64,000 bases of DNA, taken from assembly GCA_964036155.1 (NCBI GenBank), contig OZ038422.1:36665201-36729200 (forward strand), written 5' to 3'. The translations under genes were made by a program, and so were the position numbers. Shown piece by piece: positions 23,957 through 35,371 of the stretch. The DNA comes from Diploscapter coronatus. Lineage: Eukaryota > Nematoda > Chromadorea > Rhabditida > Rhabditidae. The notes under the pieces are model-generated. The model had not been told where the DNA came from and made no database searches. It worked only from the letters and a program-made list of their open reading frames with translations. Positions within the stretch are counted from its first letter, which is position 1; each line of letters opens with the position of its first letter.

Positions 23957-24917
23957 ATGAAAATATCGACAATATTCATCATTAGTTTGCTGGGATTGTT
24001 AGCAATTCAGGTAAGTGATTACATATAATTATTGTGACTTCTTGGAAAATTCGTTGTCTGTAAGCTGAGAACTTCGAAAGTTTATGCTATTTCGAGAAGA
24101 GATAGAAATCATTTAAAAAAAAAAAACGTACGCACTTCACAAGAAGCGAATTCTTGCAATTAATTTTCATTTATACTTTCAGCTGCAAGCAGCCCCAGTT
24201 TCAAAAGAAAACGATCCGCCATCAGCAGAATCAGCCGAATCTGCAGAAGACCAACAAATGAGGAAGAAGAGACAGGCTGACTCTTCTCCAGAAGACGGGA
24301 ACAGCCAAGAAAGTGCAGAAAATGGAGGAATCGCGAAGAGACAAGCCGGTGGAAATGATGCGAACAGCTATGAAAACTCGAAAGAGGACGAACAAGAGCA
24401 GGTAATTTTTTCACAATATTGTCACCAATTTGGGCTTGAATGCAACATAATTTCCCTGAGGAATATTTTAGAAATCATTACTCTTTGAAAGTGGCGTAAT
24501 TTAGTTATTGATAATAACGCTAGAACAAGAAACGTTTTCGTTTTCATCTTCTATCTAAAATGAAAATGCAACATTGATTTTTATTTCATGACTCCATTGA
24601 TAATCTCATTTGAATTCTGGCTATTTTAGAATACAAACCAGTCGATGGAATCCGAAGAGCAGCAAACTGGTCAGAAACGACGAAGAAGGCAAGCGACGAA
24701 TGAGAATGGAGCCGACTCTTCGCCTGAATCGCCAGAAACAGACAATGACAAGACTGACGAATCTGATGAACAAGCAAATACTGACGGCGGAGCTGAAATT
24801 AGGCTGAAGAGGGCTGACCAATCAGCGGAAGACAACAGTCCTGAAGCTGACGAAAACAAGAGCACCGAGACTGAAGATGACAATAGCAATGACGTTGATG
24901 CAAATATGCACCCATAA
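23957..24917 (+). CDS. secreted acidic proprotein with repeated basic cleavage sites
   Basis: Three exons in phase: 23957-24010, 24183-24401, 24630-24917; 186 residues. Residues 1-22 are a clear signal peptide (MKISTIFIISLLGLLAIQ plus LQA). The rest is strongly acidic and Ser/Asn/Glu-rich. It is cut up by four basic sites: RKKR, AKR, KRRRR and LKR. Each is followed by QA or A and then an acidic Ser-rich segment (for example QADSSPEDGNSQES and QATNENGADSSPESPE), so furin-type cleavage would release similar peptides, three of them with N-terminal Gln able to form pyroglutamate. S-x-E motifs suggest secretory-pathway phosphorylation. I recognise no family. A neuropeptide-like precursor, an antimicrobial precursor or a mineral-binding acidic protein are all possible. 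Confidence 0.75.
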
Positions 24918-26547
24918 ATGTCTGAGCTCTTTTATGTAAAATCGTCATTTTTAGATAAAGATGATCCTATTTCGTGTGTTATTCTTGTTTTAAATTCAAT
25001 GGCGCTTTAAGGGTGATTTACATGAGATTTCACGTCGGAAAGATTTTATCATTAGCTAGAAAATATCTTCACTTGATGAGTTTGTAAAATACGTGTTTTC
25101 GTTTGCGTTTCGTCATTTCGAATTTGCCTTCGAGCAAATATGTCTCTTGCCATGAAGTGTCCTTATTTTGTAGCTGATTTTATCATATCAGGTTATCCCA
25201 TTTCATACATTCCAAATAATCAATAAATTATTTATGCTTGTTTTTCAACTCAATCCTTCCACAATTGGATTACTGTAGGAATGGCTATTTGGGATGAATG
25301 GGAGAATGAGAGGAAAGGAAGGGAAGAAGAGGAAAGAAAAGGGATGACAAGGCCCATTGACAAACCGGATGATGATGATGATGAAGGTTTTTTCAGAGAT
25401 ATTGATTTTGAAATTTCAAAGACAACGATTTTGTGGAGGGGCAACAATGATGAAAGGTGGCCGACAGATTTGGGAATAACTGATGGAATGAGGATTCTAC
25501 TCTACAGTCATCCAAACTATCAAAACATTTACAATTTTCCCAGACCATTTCCATTCTCTTTTCCTTGTTCTTTCTCTCCCTTCCCTTTTCCGGACGACCC
25601 TGTTTTTGTTGTGTCTGTCAGAGAGCACAGAGACATGTCATAATCACCCCTTTGCGGATATCGAGGTATTGTAGAGAGAAGGGGGATAAAACGGAGAATT
25701 GAAAGAGGACAGGAAGTGATACATTTTGTTCCTTATTTGAACAAGCTAATTGAGCTGTGTGATTCCTAAACTTTACCTTTCGGAATCTTTTACCGCATTT
25801 GAATATTGAATCGGCTAGATCAAAGGAAATTTCCGCGAAGTAGAATGATGAATAATTCGGGGGATGAATTCCACCTTGCAAACATTGATGCTGAACACTT
25901 GTTTTCAAATAACATTTTAAAGAGCTGCAGGACGAAATATAAATTTTCCGAATATCTGGATATAATAATATATTAGCTTGTTCCTATGAAATTTTACACG
26001 AAAACTATCGTAAATTTGATAGATACTTTCATGTAAATATACATAACTCTAAGACACATTGTAAGGTAGTCAAAATTATTCAAGGTAATCAAATAAAGTC
26101 CGCCAAATTACTTTAAAGCGAACCAAAGTGTTTGTTTCTGTCACTCTCATTCTGTCATTCGGTAATCCCTTGGGTACATTAGCACAGATTGGAACAATGA
26201 CAAGGTTTCCTTGCAGGCGTAATTTCATCAAGTCACACAATTCGACACTTTTCAAAGGAAAATTTTGGAAGGGGTTTTAGAAATAAACAGACTTTCCTTA
26301 TAAAATAAAAACATGCTTCGAAAAGAATATGTTAATGCTTGAGCAAACAATGCATGTACTCTTTATAATTTGACTGCTGCTTGTGTCAGTTGCCATGGTT
26401 ACGAAATGTTGGGCAAAATTTTCGATCTTCTAAAAATAATTAGCTTTTCACCTCATAATTTGCTTGTTTGTTAGAACTTTACATGATTTTGTCTTAATTG
26501 TAATAATATTTTAGGCCGTAAAATAATAAAATATCGAAAATGTTTCT
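24918..26547. other. no gene recognised
   Basis: This spacer holds a caataaa polyadenylation-like signal near 25219. The 120-codon plus-strand frame 25281-25643 is biased toward Arg/Glu/Asp and then Pro/Phe/Ser by purine and pyrimidine tracts and has no splice context, so it was not called. Confidence 0.4.
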
Positions 26548-29500
26548 ATGGACAATTATGTCCATTTGCAAAGGATCGGGAATGGCGCGTATGGAGTGGT
26601 GGTGAAGGCAAAATGCAAACGGGTAGGAAAAACGAATATTTTAATATTTTTAATAAAACTTTCCTAAAAATGTATTGTTGCCGAATAGTGTGCGAAAATT
26701 CGTACCCTTTTTATTCTATTTGCGTAACTTCGAATGATTCTTTATCTTTATCTTCGGCTATTTTGAGGGATCCTAACCGCGAGTTTGTGTAATCTTCCAT
26801 GACATTCGACGGTGTTTTATTGGACGGATTTTCCTGTATTCTTTCCATGTTTTGACTGCAGGTTTTTATCGTGTGATCGGGTTCTTTTCCCCGTATTACA
26901 TTTTTAATTCTCTCTTCGGATCGGACAGAACACGGCTGCTCGGCTATTGTCTGTCCTTTAATCGAATGATGGAATAAAAACCTTGTAATTGGTTTACACC
27001 TATTTGGAAAGCATAATGTATATCTACACCCAGAGGAAGTCAACGCGATCTTTTTCCGTGCTCGCATAAATGGCAAAAATTTTAACGAAATAAACAACAT
27101 ACGACATTGATTCACGAAATTAACGGCTGTCTGCAGTCAAGTTGCTGATATATCAAGGATTCGAAAAATTATCTTGGTCCAAATTATAAAAATGTCGCAA
27201 TGCAAACCTTATATTTTCCAATTTTTAATAGCTTATTTTTCTTCAGTTGTTCGATTTCGGCAATATTTGCAAGATTATTATCTTGTTTAAAATGCAACTT
27301 TTAGACTGGTCAAATCGTAGCCATCAAAAGAATAGTCACAAATCAGAAGGATAAATTGCGGATTGCAAGAGAAGTGGAGTCTTTGAGGAATTTGCGACAT
27401 CCCAAAGTTAGTATATTTTAATATAAATCCTAAAATAATTCCAATTCAGATAATCAATTTAATCGATACATTTTCGACGCAAGATACATTATCTCTTGTG
27501 ACAGAATACGTGCCGTTCCATCTAAATGACATTATTATGGATCCGAGACGTCCAGCCGATGATAATTTTATTAGGTTTCAATGAGAACCATGTTTTCCCT
27601 TGAAGCTTCGAATAATTTAGACATTTCTATTCGCAAATATTATCAGCCGTTCAATATATGCACTCGGTTTCGATAATGCATCGAGTAACTCGAAGAATGC
27701 CCTACTTCCCCGATAAATATCTTATTTAGGATCTGAAGCCTGAAAATATTCTGATTACGAGTCAAAACATCGTAAAGTTGGCTGATTTCGGGCAAGCCTG
27801 TATTTACGTTCCAGAAGAAAAGGATCGCGAATATGAAGAAGATGTAAGATTTTACCTATGTTCGAAACCAAATCAACATTTACGGTAAATTGAATTTCCT
27901 CAGAGTAAAAATTGCTACTCCTCAAAAACATCCCCAGTCCTAATTATTATGTTTTGTAGTTAGTTGCCTTGTCTCGTTTCTCGTTTCATACAAACAGCTC
28001 AATTTCGTTGTCCTTCCCATTATTTCTGGGTGATCTTGTGCTTGTGCAGTTAGAGTGGAAGATTGATGACGGACACCACATTGCTTGTCCTTATTACAGC
28101 CAAATGAAAGGATAGAACAGCCACAACAACAGATAAAAAGATATTAGTCTAGAAGATAAAGATGATGAGAACAAACGAGCAAACACGTGTCGGCTATCAG
28201 AGCTGCGTCTCAATCATTACTCACGCATACATTTATCGCTCATTCGATTATAGTTGCCAGTCATTATTTTACAGCCCACCTAAGTCTTTTGAAAGTCGAT
28301 TTGATGGCTTTTATCTCACAAGCGGTAGTTAATCGATGGTGTTTTCAGGTAGCTACAAGGTGGTATCGGTCACCGGAGCTATTGTTCGGATGCAGGTAAG
28401 GGTATAATATGTTAATTCGAAATATCATGGCATTATATAATTATAGGTGATTACAAGTTTCTCCATTCTTACTTGTCAAAATCCATAAATGTCTTCACTC
28501 TGATTATGATGCAAGATAGTGTCCATCATCAAAAGCATTTCATAAGAAACACATCTTTTTGAATCATAGACATCTCATAAACCAATGAATGCATAAGAAT
28601 GACGAGAAAAAACTGAATATTTTCTCATTTCTCACCATGCAGTGCATATCAGACACATAGGTGTATGCCTAATTTGTAATTCAGAAAGTACACTCCATCG
28701 GTGGATGTTTGGGCCCTGGGCTGCATTCTCGCGGAATTCGCTCTCAGGAGACCGCTTTTTGAGGTAGAATTTCCGATTTAGAATTTTAAAATTCCCTAAT
28801 TTCATTTTCAACTTTTTCTTGTCATAGAAAGGGCGTTCACACACTTCTTTCTCTTGTCAGTTTTTAGCTGCAGCAATGTTTTATTCGTTTTTATCTCTCG
28901 AGGGTCCAGTTATCCAATCTGCCACATTTTATGCCTTTATCCTTATCCTTTCATGCTCGTCCGAAAGCATGTCTCATGTGTTTTGCGACTTTGCAGTTCT
29001 TCTCTTTACGAGCATTCGTGGTCGTCTGTTCAAAGAGACATCGTTCAAAATTTTATATACGCATCTTTAGTCTTCGCGATATTTTTATCGCAAATAAAAG
29101 TGCAGATTACATAAAAATGAATGTCGATATTTGTCGTCAATCGCCAAAAATAGGTCTTCTCTTGCGTCATGCCATTTAAGGCTATTGATAATGAAAATAT
29201 TAGTAACGGCACAGTAGAGAATAGTAATTTTGGAGAGTACATACAGATTGTTTAGGGCCATAGTGATTTGGAGCAGATTTCGCTGATCTGCAAAGTGCTT
29301 GGTACGCCAAATAGAGCACGATGGGCATCGTGGGACGAAATGCCCGATGCTGGCAAGATCGTGTTCGAAGAAAATGGGGGCGAACAGGACTGGAGGAGAA
29401 TAGGTATATTTTATTTACTACTGAAAAAATTTCTTGTAGCAATCTGAAAATTGTAACAACATACTCTTCCTCTTCCAATGCTAACTCTTCTTAGTAATAC

Positions 29501-30597
29501 GCGTTTTTAGAATAACCCAAACTTTTCCTGTTAGATCGAGATGTTTGTTTTGCTAATTGAAAGTGAATGACGATTGTGCGTTCCAAAAATAACCTGCATA
29601 AAGCTAATTTCAGCTAGAAATTATACATGCATCCACAGCTCATTTCCTTGGTGACTTATCTTCTCTTTCCGTCCTATTTTCCTCTATTTTATTTTTCTAT
29701 TCTACTTTTATATATTCTTTTCTGTCTGCTATCTCCTGTGTTGAGTCTACCTCTTCAGTCTTCAGTCAGAGTCACTAATTGAATTGAGCACACACGACGG
29801 CACAGCCCAAAGCAGTTGAGTTAGTAGAGAAATTGAGAGCAGGAAGGGAGGAGGGTAGAGGAATGAAAATGAACTACTCCAACACTAAATCATGTTTATT
29901 AACAAACCAATACGCTAAATTTCGGACAAGCGAGAAGAGGAGAATAAAAGAAAAAGGAGAAGCACTATCCTCTTTCTTTTTCAAGGAAGAAAGAACATTA
30001 CGCAAATAAGATAGACGGTAAATCGTATTGTTTTCAACTGTTAGTAAACATGATTCTGTGTTCCAAAGACAGGAAAAATAAATATGTGTACAAATTAATA
30101 TTAAAAATATTGATATCAAAAGAAGATACAGTAGATATTGTTAGATATGTTATTGAGTAAGAAAACATTGTCGGTCTCATATAAACTCTTAACAATAAGC
30201 ATATCCTCATGAAGTTGCGAAATTTACAACATTTCTAGCTTTAGATGGTATAAACTGATTCTCAAATTACTCATTCATTAAAATCTGTAATAGCGCGCAT
30301 CAATATCGTTAAATCTCTTCACGACACAACAATTTCAACATAGCTTTTCTTGTAGAATGATAAAACCATGACATATCGTAATCACTGTATCTCATAACCA
30401 TATTTTGAGTGCCAAATGCATCCGACAGTCTGATTGCCCATCTGAAGAGACATTTGAAGTGGGAAGCTGCTGATCGACTGACAGCCGATCAACTGACTCG
30501 ATTGCCGTTCTCCCAATCCACCCTGACAGACATTCGCTACATTCCTTGCAGGCGTCGTTCAGTTCTCTACCTTCCGAAAGCACTTCGGCGACTCTGA
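26548..30597 (+). CDS. CDK20: CDK20/CCRK-like cyclin-dependent kinase (DYF-18 type)
   Basis: Nine exons in phase: 26548-26622, 27305-27406, 27450-27574, 27621-27684, 27730-27843, 28349-28395, 28685-28763, 29256-29403, 30410-30597; 313 residues. All kinase motifs are present: GNGAYGVV loop (11-18), VAIK (K33), helix-C Glu in IAREVE, MHRDLKPEN (D123), DFG (141-143), [10 protein letters not shown] (161-170) and [18 protein letters not shown] followed by a W...PD..KI.F segment and the closing [13 protein letters not shown] match the CDK20 C-lobe. CDK20 activates the ciliary kinases MAK/ICK; in C. elegans the related DYF-18 controls cilia. The activation-loop Thr is replaced by Glu (E158 in YEEDV), which is unusual. 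The last exon reads past the kinase domain into a short basic tail. Confidence 0.88.
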
Positions 30598-31853
30598 TCA
30601 ATGGATCAGTGAAGAGATGAAGTTTCGATTCAACTCTGAAAACTTTTGACGAAGAATTTTGATAGATATCTCAATCGGAAAATCAATGTGTTTCTCATTT
30701 CGCCGTCTGCTTCTGCTCATTTTCTTTCGCAGACAAGAATCAATTCATTCTTTCGAAGTTTGACTTTGCCGCATCGTTTGTCTCTTTCCTTCTCCATTTT
30801 GGTCATTTTTCATTTGGAATATTTCCAACGTTCACTTTTTGGGCTGAGCTCTTCTCTATGAAACATTGCATCGGCATTAAACCCAATGGATTATGGACTT
30901 AGAAACGGCAAGAATCGAGGCCGAATGCCAGGTCTTCTGGATTCAGCTGTTTCGCCGCTCCGTTCTGTCTCAGTTCCAAACCCGAATTCATCAATCTCGC
31001 TCCCTCAGATGCAATCCTCATATTCCCTTCATTTCTACTAAATATTCAACATTTCAAACGGGATTATCATTATTCATTTTGTTCTTCTTTTTGCCAATTT
31101 TATAAATGAATAAATATTGTTTGAGTTTAAAATTCATACGAGAATGACACCATAATTTTGGGGAAAATAGATTGAAGTGAGCCGACTGCTCCCCTCCTTG
31201 AAGCCAATAAAATTCATGTTGACGAAAAAAAGCGGAAAGCCTGGAAAGGAAAGCGCTGCGGCAGCAGCACATTTTCTAATTACACCACTCACTGCTTGCT
31301 GCCAGAAGGAAGAAGGGGGTATAGTTGGCTTGAAACACTCAACACACACACACACCCAAACTTGGACACATTTCAAATAAAATCTTCAAAAACCACTGCA
31401 TGCAGAGATGGGCGGGGTCTGCAAGGCTAGAGAGTAGTGGACGAAGCTTGAGATGATAGAGACGAAGAGATAAAAACGCACAAATGGGCGGGGCTAAATC
31501 GATGCCTGAAGCAGAAAGCGAAAGGGGAAGGGGAGCAAGGGAAGCAAGAAGCAGCCAGGCAGTAGAGAAGTGCGGACTGAACCAGAGGCAGAGGCAGGAC
31601 TGGGGCTGAGCTGAGGCACGACACTCCACACTCAGTTGTTGTTGTTGAGCGTCGTTATTATTGTTTTGAATATCTCAACTCCCTAAATAAGGACGTGCAA
31701 CATTCTGAAGGCAGAACGAACGACGGCGAGAAAGAAACGGAAGAATCGGCTGGAGAGGCGTGAAGTGGATTCTGGAGACATTAGCGATGCTAGAATCCAG
31801 ATGATCAGATGATGCAACGACCGAGATAAAGCAGAAGCCTCAACGTCTTCCAA
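30598..31853. other. intergenic, with GC boxes near the right end
   Basis: No gene is supported. Minus-strand frames at 31339-31629 are Leu/Ser/Pro-rich shadows of a purine-rich tract. Two GC boxes are listed separately; a short ca repeat occurs near 31340. Confidence 0.4.
31410..31493. promoter_or_regulatory. two GC boxes upstream of the Ly6-like gene
   Basis: gggcgggg occurs twice in the same orientation (31410-31417 and 31486-31493), about 360-440 bp before the start codon at 31854. This is the classical Sp/KLF binding motif and stands out in AT-rich DNA. Function is inferred. Confidence 0.4.
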
Positions 31854-34800
31854 ATGCCTACCATATTCCTTATTCTCTTTCTACTTTTCTATTCAATTGG
31901 AATTCCACCAGGCGTTAATTCTGTCCTTTGTTACTGCACGGATGATCACTGGTAAGAATCTCGTCATCGCTATATGCGTTACATAATCTCTTCAGAGAGA
32001 TAATTTTTAAAATTTCTCTTAAGAACAGAAGTTAGGATATCAAGCTAGCTCTCGAACGAATAGTATTCATTTATAGATGAATAATTTATGGAAAAATTGA
32101 ACGTAATCATAGTCGATCGAGTTATTGAGGAACCAAATAATTGTCATGGTTTTGCAGTCCCAGCCCTTATGGTACGTGCGAAGGAGATGTCTGTCTGGTC
32201 GGTATTTTGGCAGACAACAACGATGTAATTAGGACTTGCGGAAATCGACCTCTTGGATGTTTTAGGTATTATATTTGCATTCCTTTTACAAAACACTCAC
32301 GACATTTGTATTTTAATCGGGTTAAAGGAGAATAGATACAAAATCTCTAACATAATTTCCCGTCTGAGTTTTTGAGAGGAGACCATCATGTGAAGTTCTG
32401 CTTTAGTGTTCAGCCGCAAATACCTTCCCATTTACAACTGTAGCTGAGAGAAATGGCACATAAAAATAGCGGGCTAATCCTATTTGTCAAAAGGGATTTA
32501 TGTGCATAGAAATCCTTCATATCCGCCTGTGCTTTATTAGATTTATGTCAATTGTCGCGGTAATGCAGCGCCTGTTCGAGAGTGAAAATATGTATGAGAA
32601 CTGCTTGCAATTCTCGGATGCGCACTCAGGTGGGATAATCTGCATTGCTCATAGATCTTCTTATCAAGCAAATATTCTTCATAATAGAATCAGCATTCTG
32701 CATAACTACATAATTCTCTATCTATTTTCTTATTTTGTTGTTGGCTTTTTCTGATGGGGCGCGCGTCTTCACAAAACCCTCTACTCGATCATTGTTATGT
32801 CATGCAAAAAGAGCTAGAGAATGTTGATGTTGAAAGGAGAATAGAAAAGGAAAAGGAAGGGAAGGGAAGGAAAGGCTGAAAAACAGAGCTGGGGGATGAA
32901 AAGTGGTTACCCCTTGTATCGACACGCATCATTTCCTTGATTTGTCGTACCCAAAATATAGGTCCTTGTTCTATTCCTTCCTCCTTCTTTATTCTCTTCT
33001 CAGATTTTGTCTATTTTAGATAAGCTATCAAATAGCTGTTCATTTTACAGCGACTTTTTTTTTACAAAAACATTTTCACTAGAAACATTCTACCTACACT
33101 TCAAAGATGATATTCACGTCGCTGGCACTTTGGAAAAAGCAAGAGGGCGTGAAGAAAGATAATGAGGAAGAGAGAGGCGGAAAGAAAGCGGCTCACCTGG
33201 AGGAAAAAAGAATGAAATCTTAGACGATGGAGGATCGTCTTGCATAGCGCAGTGCAGAAAAAGCACGCAGGGCAGTGTTGCTCACAATCAACGCGATAAG
33301 CAGGAACGAAGGGAAGGAAGGAGCCAAAAACTGACTGACTGACTGAATAAATGAATTTACTACTCTAGAGCCGGGATTGGAAAGCATTTCGAGGATCCTG
33401 AGAATCCCGAAGCATTCTCCATTTCCTTTCCCTTTCTTTCTTTCTGTAATTCATAATCACGTCAACTCGAAAGTGGGGAAGATCTCTTCAGTTTCACACA
33501 TTCGTTTGCACATTTTCCCCTGGTTGAATTTTGAATGAAAAGTATCAGGTCTTCATGGAAAAATCGTTTTGTTCACCCACTACTAGTTTAGAAAGCTCAT
33601 GCATTTTAGAGATGAAATAGTGCTGATAAAGAAGAAAATTGTAAACTCCCAAAACAACCACAATAGTGAAATCCACCTTTGAGCTGAACAGTATCGTTCT
33701 AGTTTTCCTGGAGATACTGCATATGAAATACAAGAATAATAAAATAATATGACAGGAATGACAGAAAATATCTTCTTAATCTCGCACAAGTTCACATGTG
33801 TTTTCTTCAAGCAGCTCCTCTATTTTGAGTGATGATCCAATCATTTTCAACTCAACCACACTGATTTGTTTCTTCAATTGATTGCCGCTCCCGTCTCTGT
33901 CTCTGTCACTTTGCCCTCTGTTATTCGAACAATGAGTTTGTGTTCAAGTAGTTCTGCCTGAGCTTTATATATTTCCATCCAGACGAGCAGAGCTGAGCGT
34001 GCGGACTTCGGGCTGTGGGCTTCGGGTCTATTTTGTGTTAGAAAGGGAGAGAGAGAGAGAGAGAGAGAGCCATTCATGTCAAATGCAAAAGCTTGCGGAT
34101 GGATGTTGAAAATGCTAAGGCTAAGGCTAAGAGATATAGAGAAAGATATAGACAGCATACAGCATAGAGAGATTCATCTCCTTCAACTGCATCAACTGCT
34201 TCTTCGCACTCATTCGAGCATTCGAGCATGAACGCTCCTCGTCCCGAGTCAACCAAAGATGTGTGAAATTGTGATGAGAATTCACTCGCTGCAGGTCTAT
34301 TAATATTATATGCAAAGCCAAAATGACTATAGCCAAAGGCAAGGCATATATCGGCTGGCAGGCAGATTATTTGTGCAATAAATTACGCAAAAACACTCAA
34401 CCATTCATGGAAATGTTGCACACCCCTTTCAAATAGACCAGAAAGAGGAAAAACCATTCATTTCCTATGCCGTTTTGAGAGTACGACGAGTTGCAATTTC
34501 CCGTTTGGGTAGATGACTAGGAGTGCAGGAGGATGAAGAAAAAATTGTCTGGCATATAGAATAAAAATGATACATTTTAGATCTGGCGATCCTCGTTGGG
34601 CGGATTTGTGCGCCTGCGATCAACCTCTGTGTAACACCTTCGCATTCCTCCGAGCTCATGCAAGGTTATCGTTAATTTATACTCTCATACTATACGATCA
34701 TAAGATGGAGGAGGGTGTGATTCTCCGAGATTGCATGATATCTAAAAGCACAACTCATATCTTATGCGGAGATTTCAGAAATCGTCCCTCATATCCCGAC

Positions 34801-35366
34801 GAAGAGCCTTTGACCTCCTCGCAAGAACAACCTACAGAGGAATTGAGTGGACAGAATCAGGTCGTTTTCCATCGAATGGACAGACCTGGTATAGTGTTCA
34901 TAAGCTGTTAAAATCTGAGTGAAAAATAATAAGATTCATTGATGATTTGAATCAAAAGTAAAAGTTAACTCAGCGCTACAAATTACTATGATTACGATTT
35001 CAGATGATCAACCACCACCGAATTACGGAGATTCACCCACAGTCACCAACAAACGATCGCTAGTCAGCGTTCTGCTGGTTGTCATTCCCCTGACTGTTGG
35101 CGCTGCCACTATCGCTGTAAGCGTTTCTTTACTTATTGACACTGATATTCCTTGAAGCATCAAAATCCTGCCTTTAAATCTTCCTCCTAAGATAATAGAA
35201 AATAAAGGCTAACATTGCTAAAATCTATTCAAAGCTTTATATAGGATATCTATTAGAGGAAGATCTCTGTTTATCGATAACAATTCATGAACATTATGTA
35301 CAGAGCATAGCATATATTTAGTTGTTTTAGGTAGTGGCCTTCAATTCATACTGCCATCTCTGCTAG
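31854..35366 (+). CDS. Ly6/activin-receptor-like type I membrane protein
   Basis: Six exons in phase: 31854-31951, 32158-32265, 34581-34664, 34779-34888, 35004-35116, 35331-35366; 182 residues. A signal peptide (IFLILFLLFYSIGI) is followed by a Cys-rich ectodomain with pattern CYC...C...C.G..C...C...C...CAC....CN. The closing CxC-x4-CN is the hallmark of three-finger (Ly6/uPAR and activin receptor ectodomain) folds. A Pro/Glu-rich stalk (residues about 97-137) leads to one membrane helix (VSVLLVVIPLTVGAATIAVV) and a tail of only about 10 residues with two cysteines. There is no kinase domain, so it would act as a decoy receptor, co-receptor or surface ligand. The second intron is 2.3 kb, far longer than the rest. 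Its stop is 5 bp from the stop of the convergent lipocalin gene. Confidence 0.78.
34047..34069. repeat. (GA)n microsatellite
   Basis: An uninterrupted ga run lies inside the second intron of the Ly6-like gene. Confidence 0.9.
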
Positions 35367-35371
35367 CCACA

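Noticed and set aside
25281..25643. 120-codon acidic then Pro/Phe-rich open frame
   Set aside because: Composition follows purine and pyrimidine tracts; no splice context, no domain.
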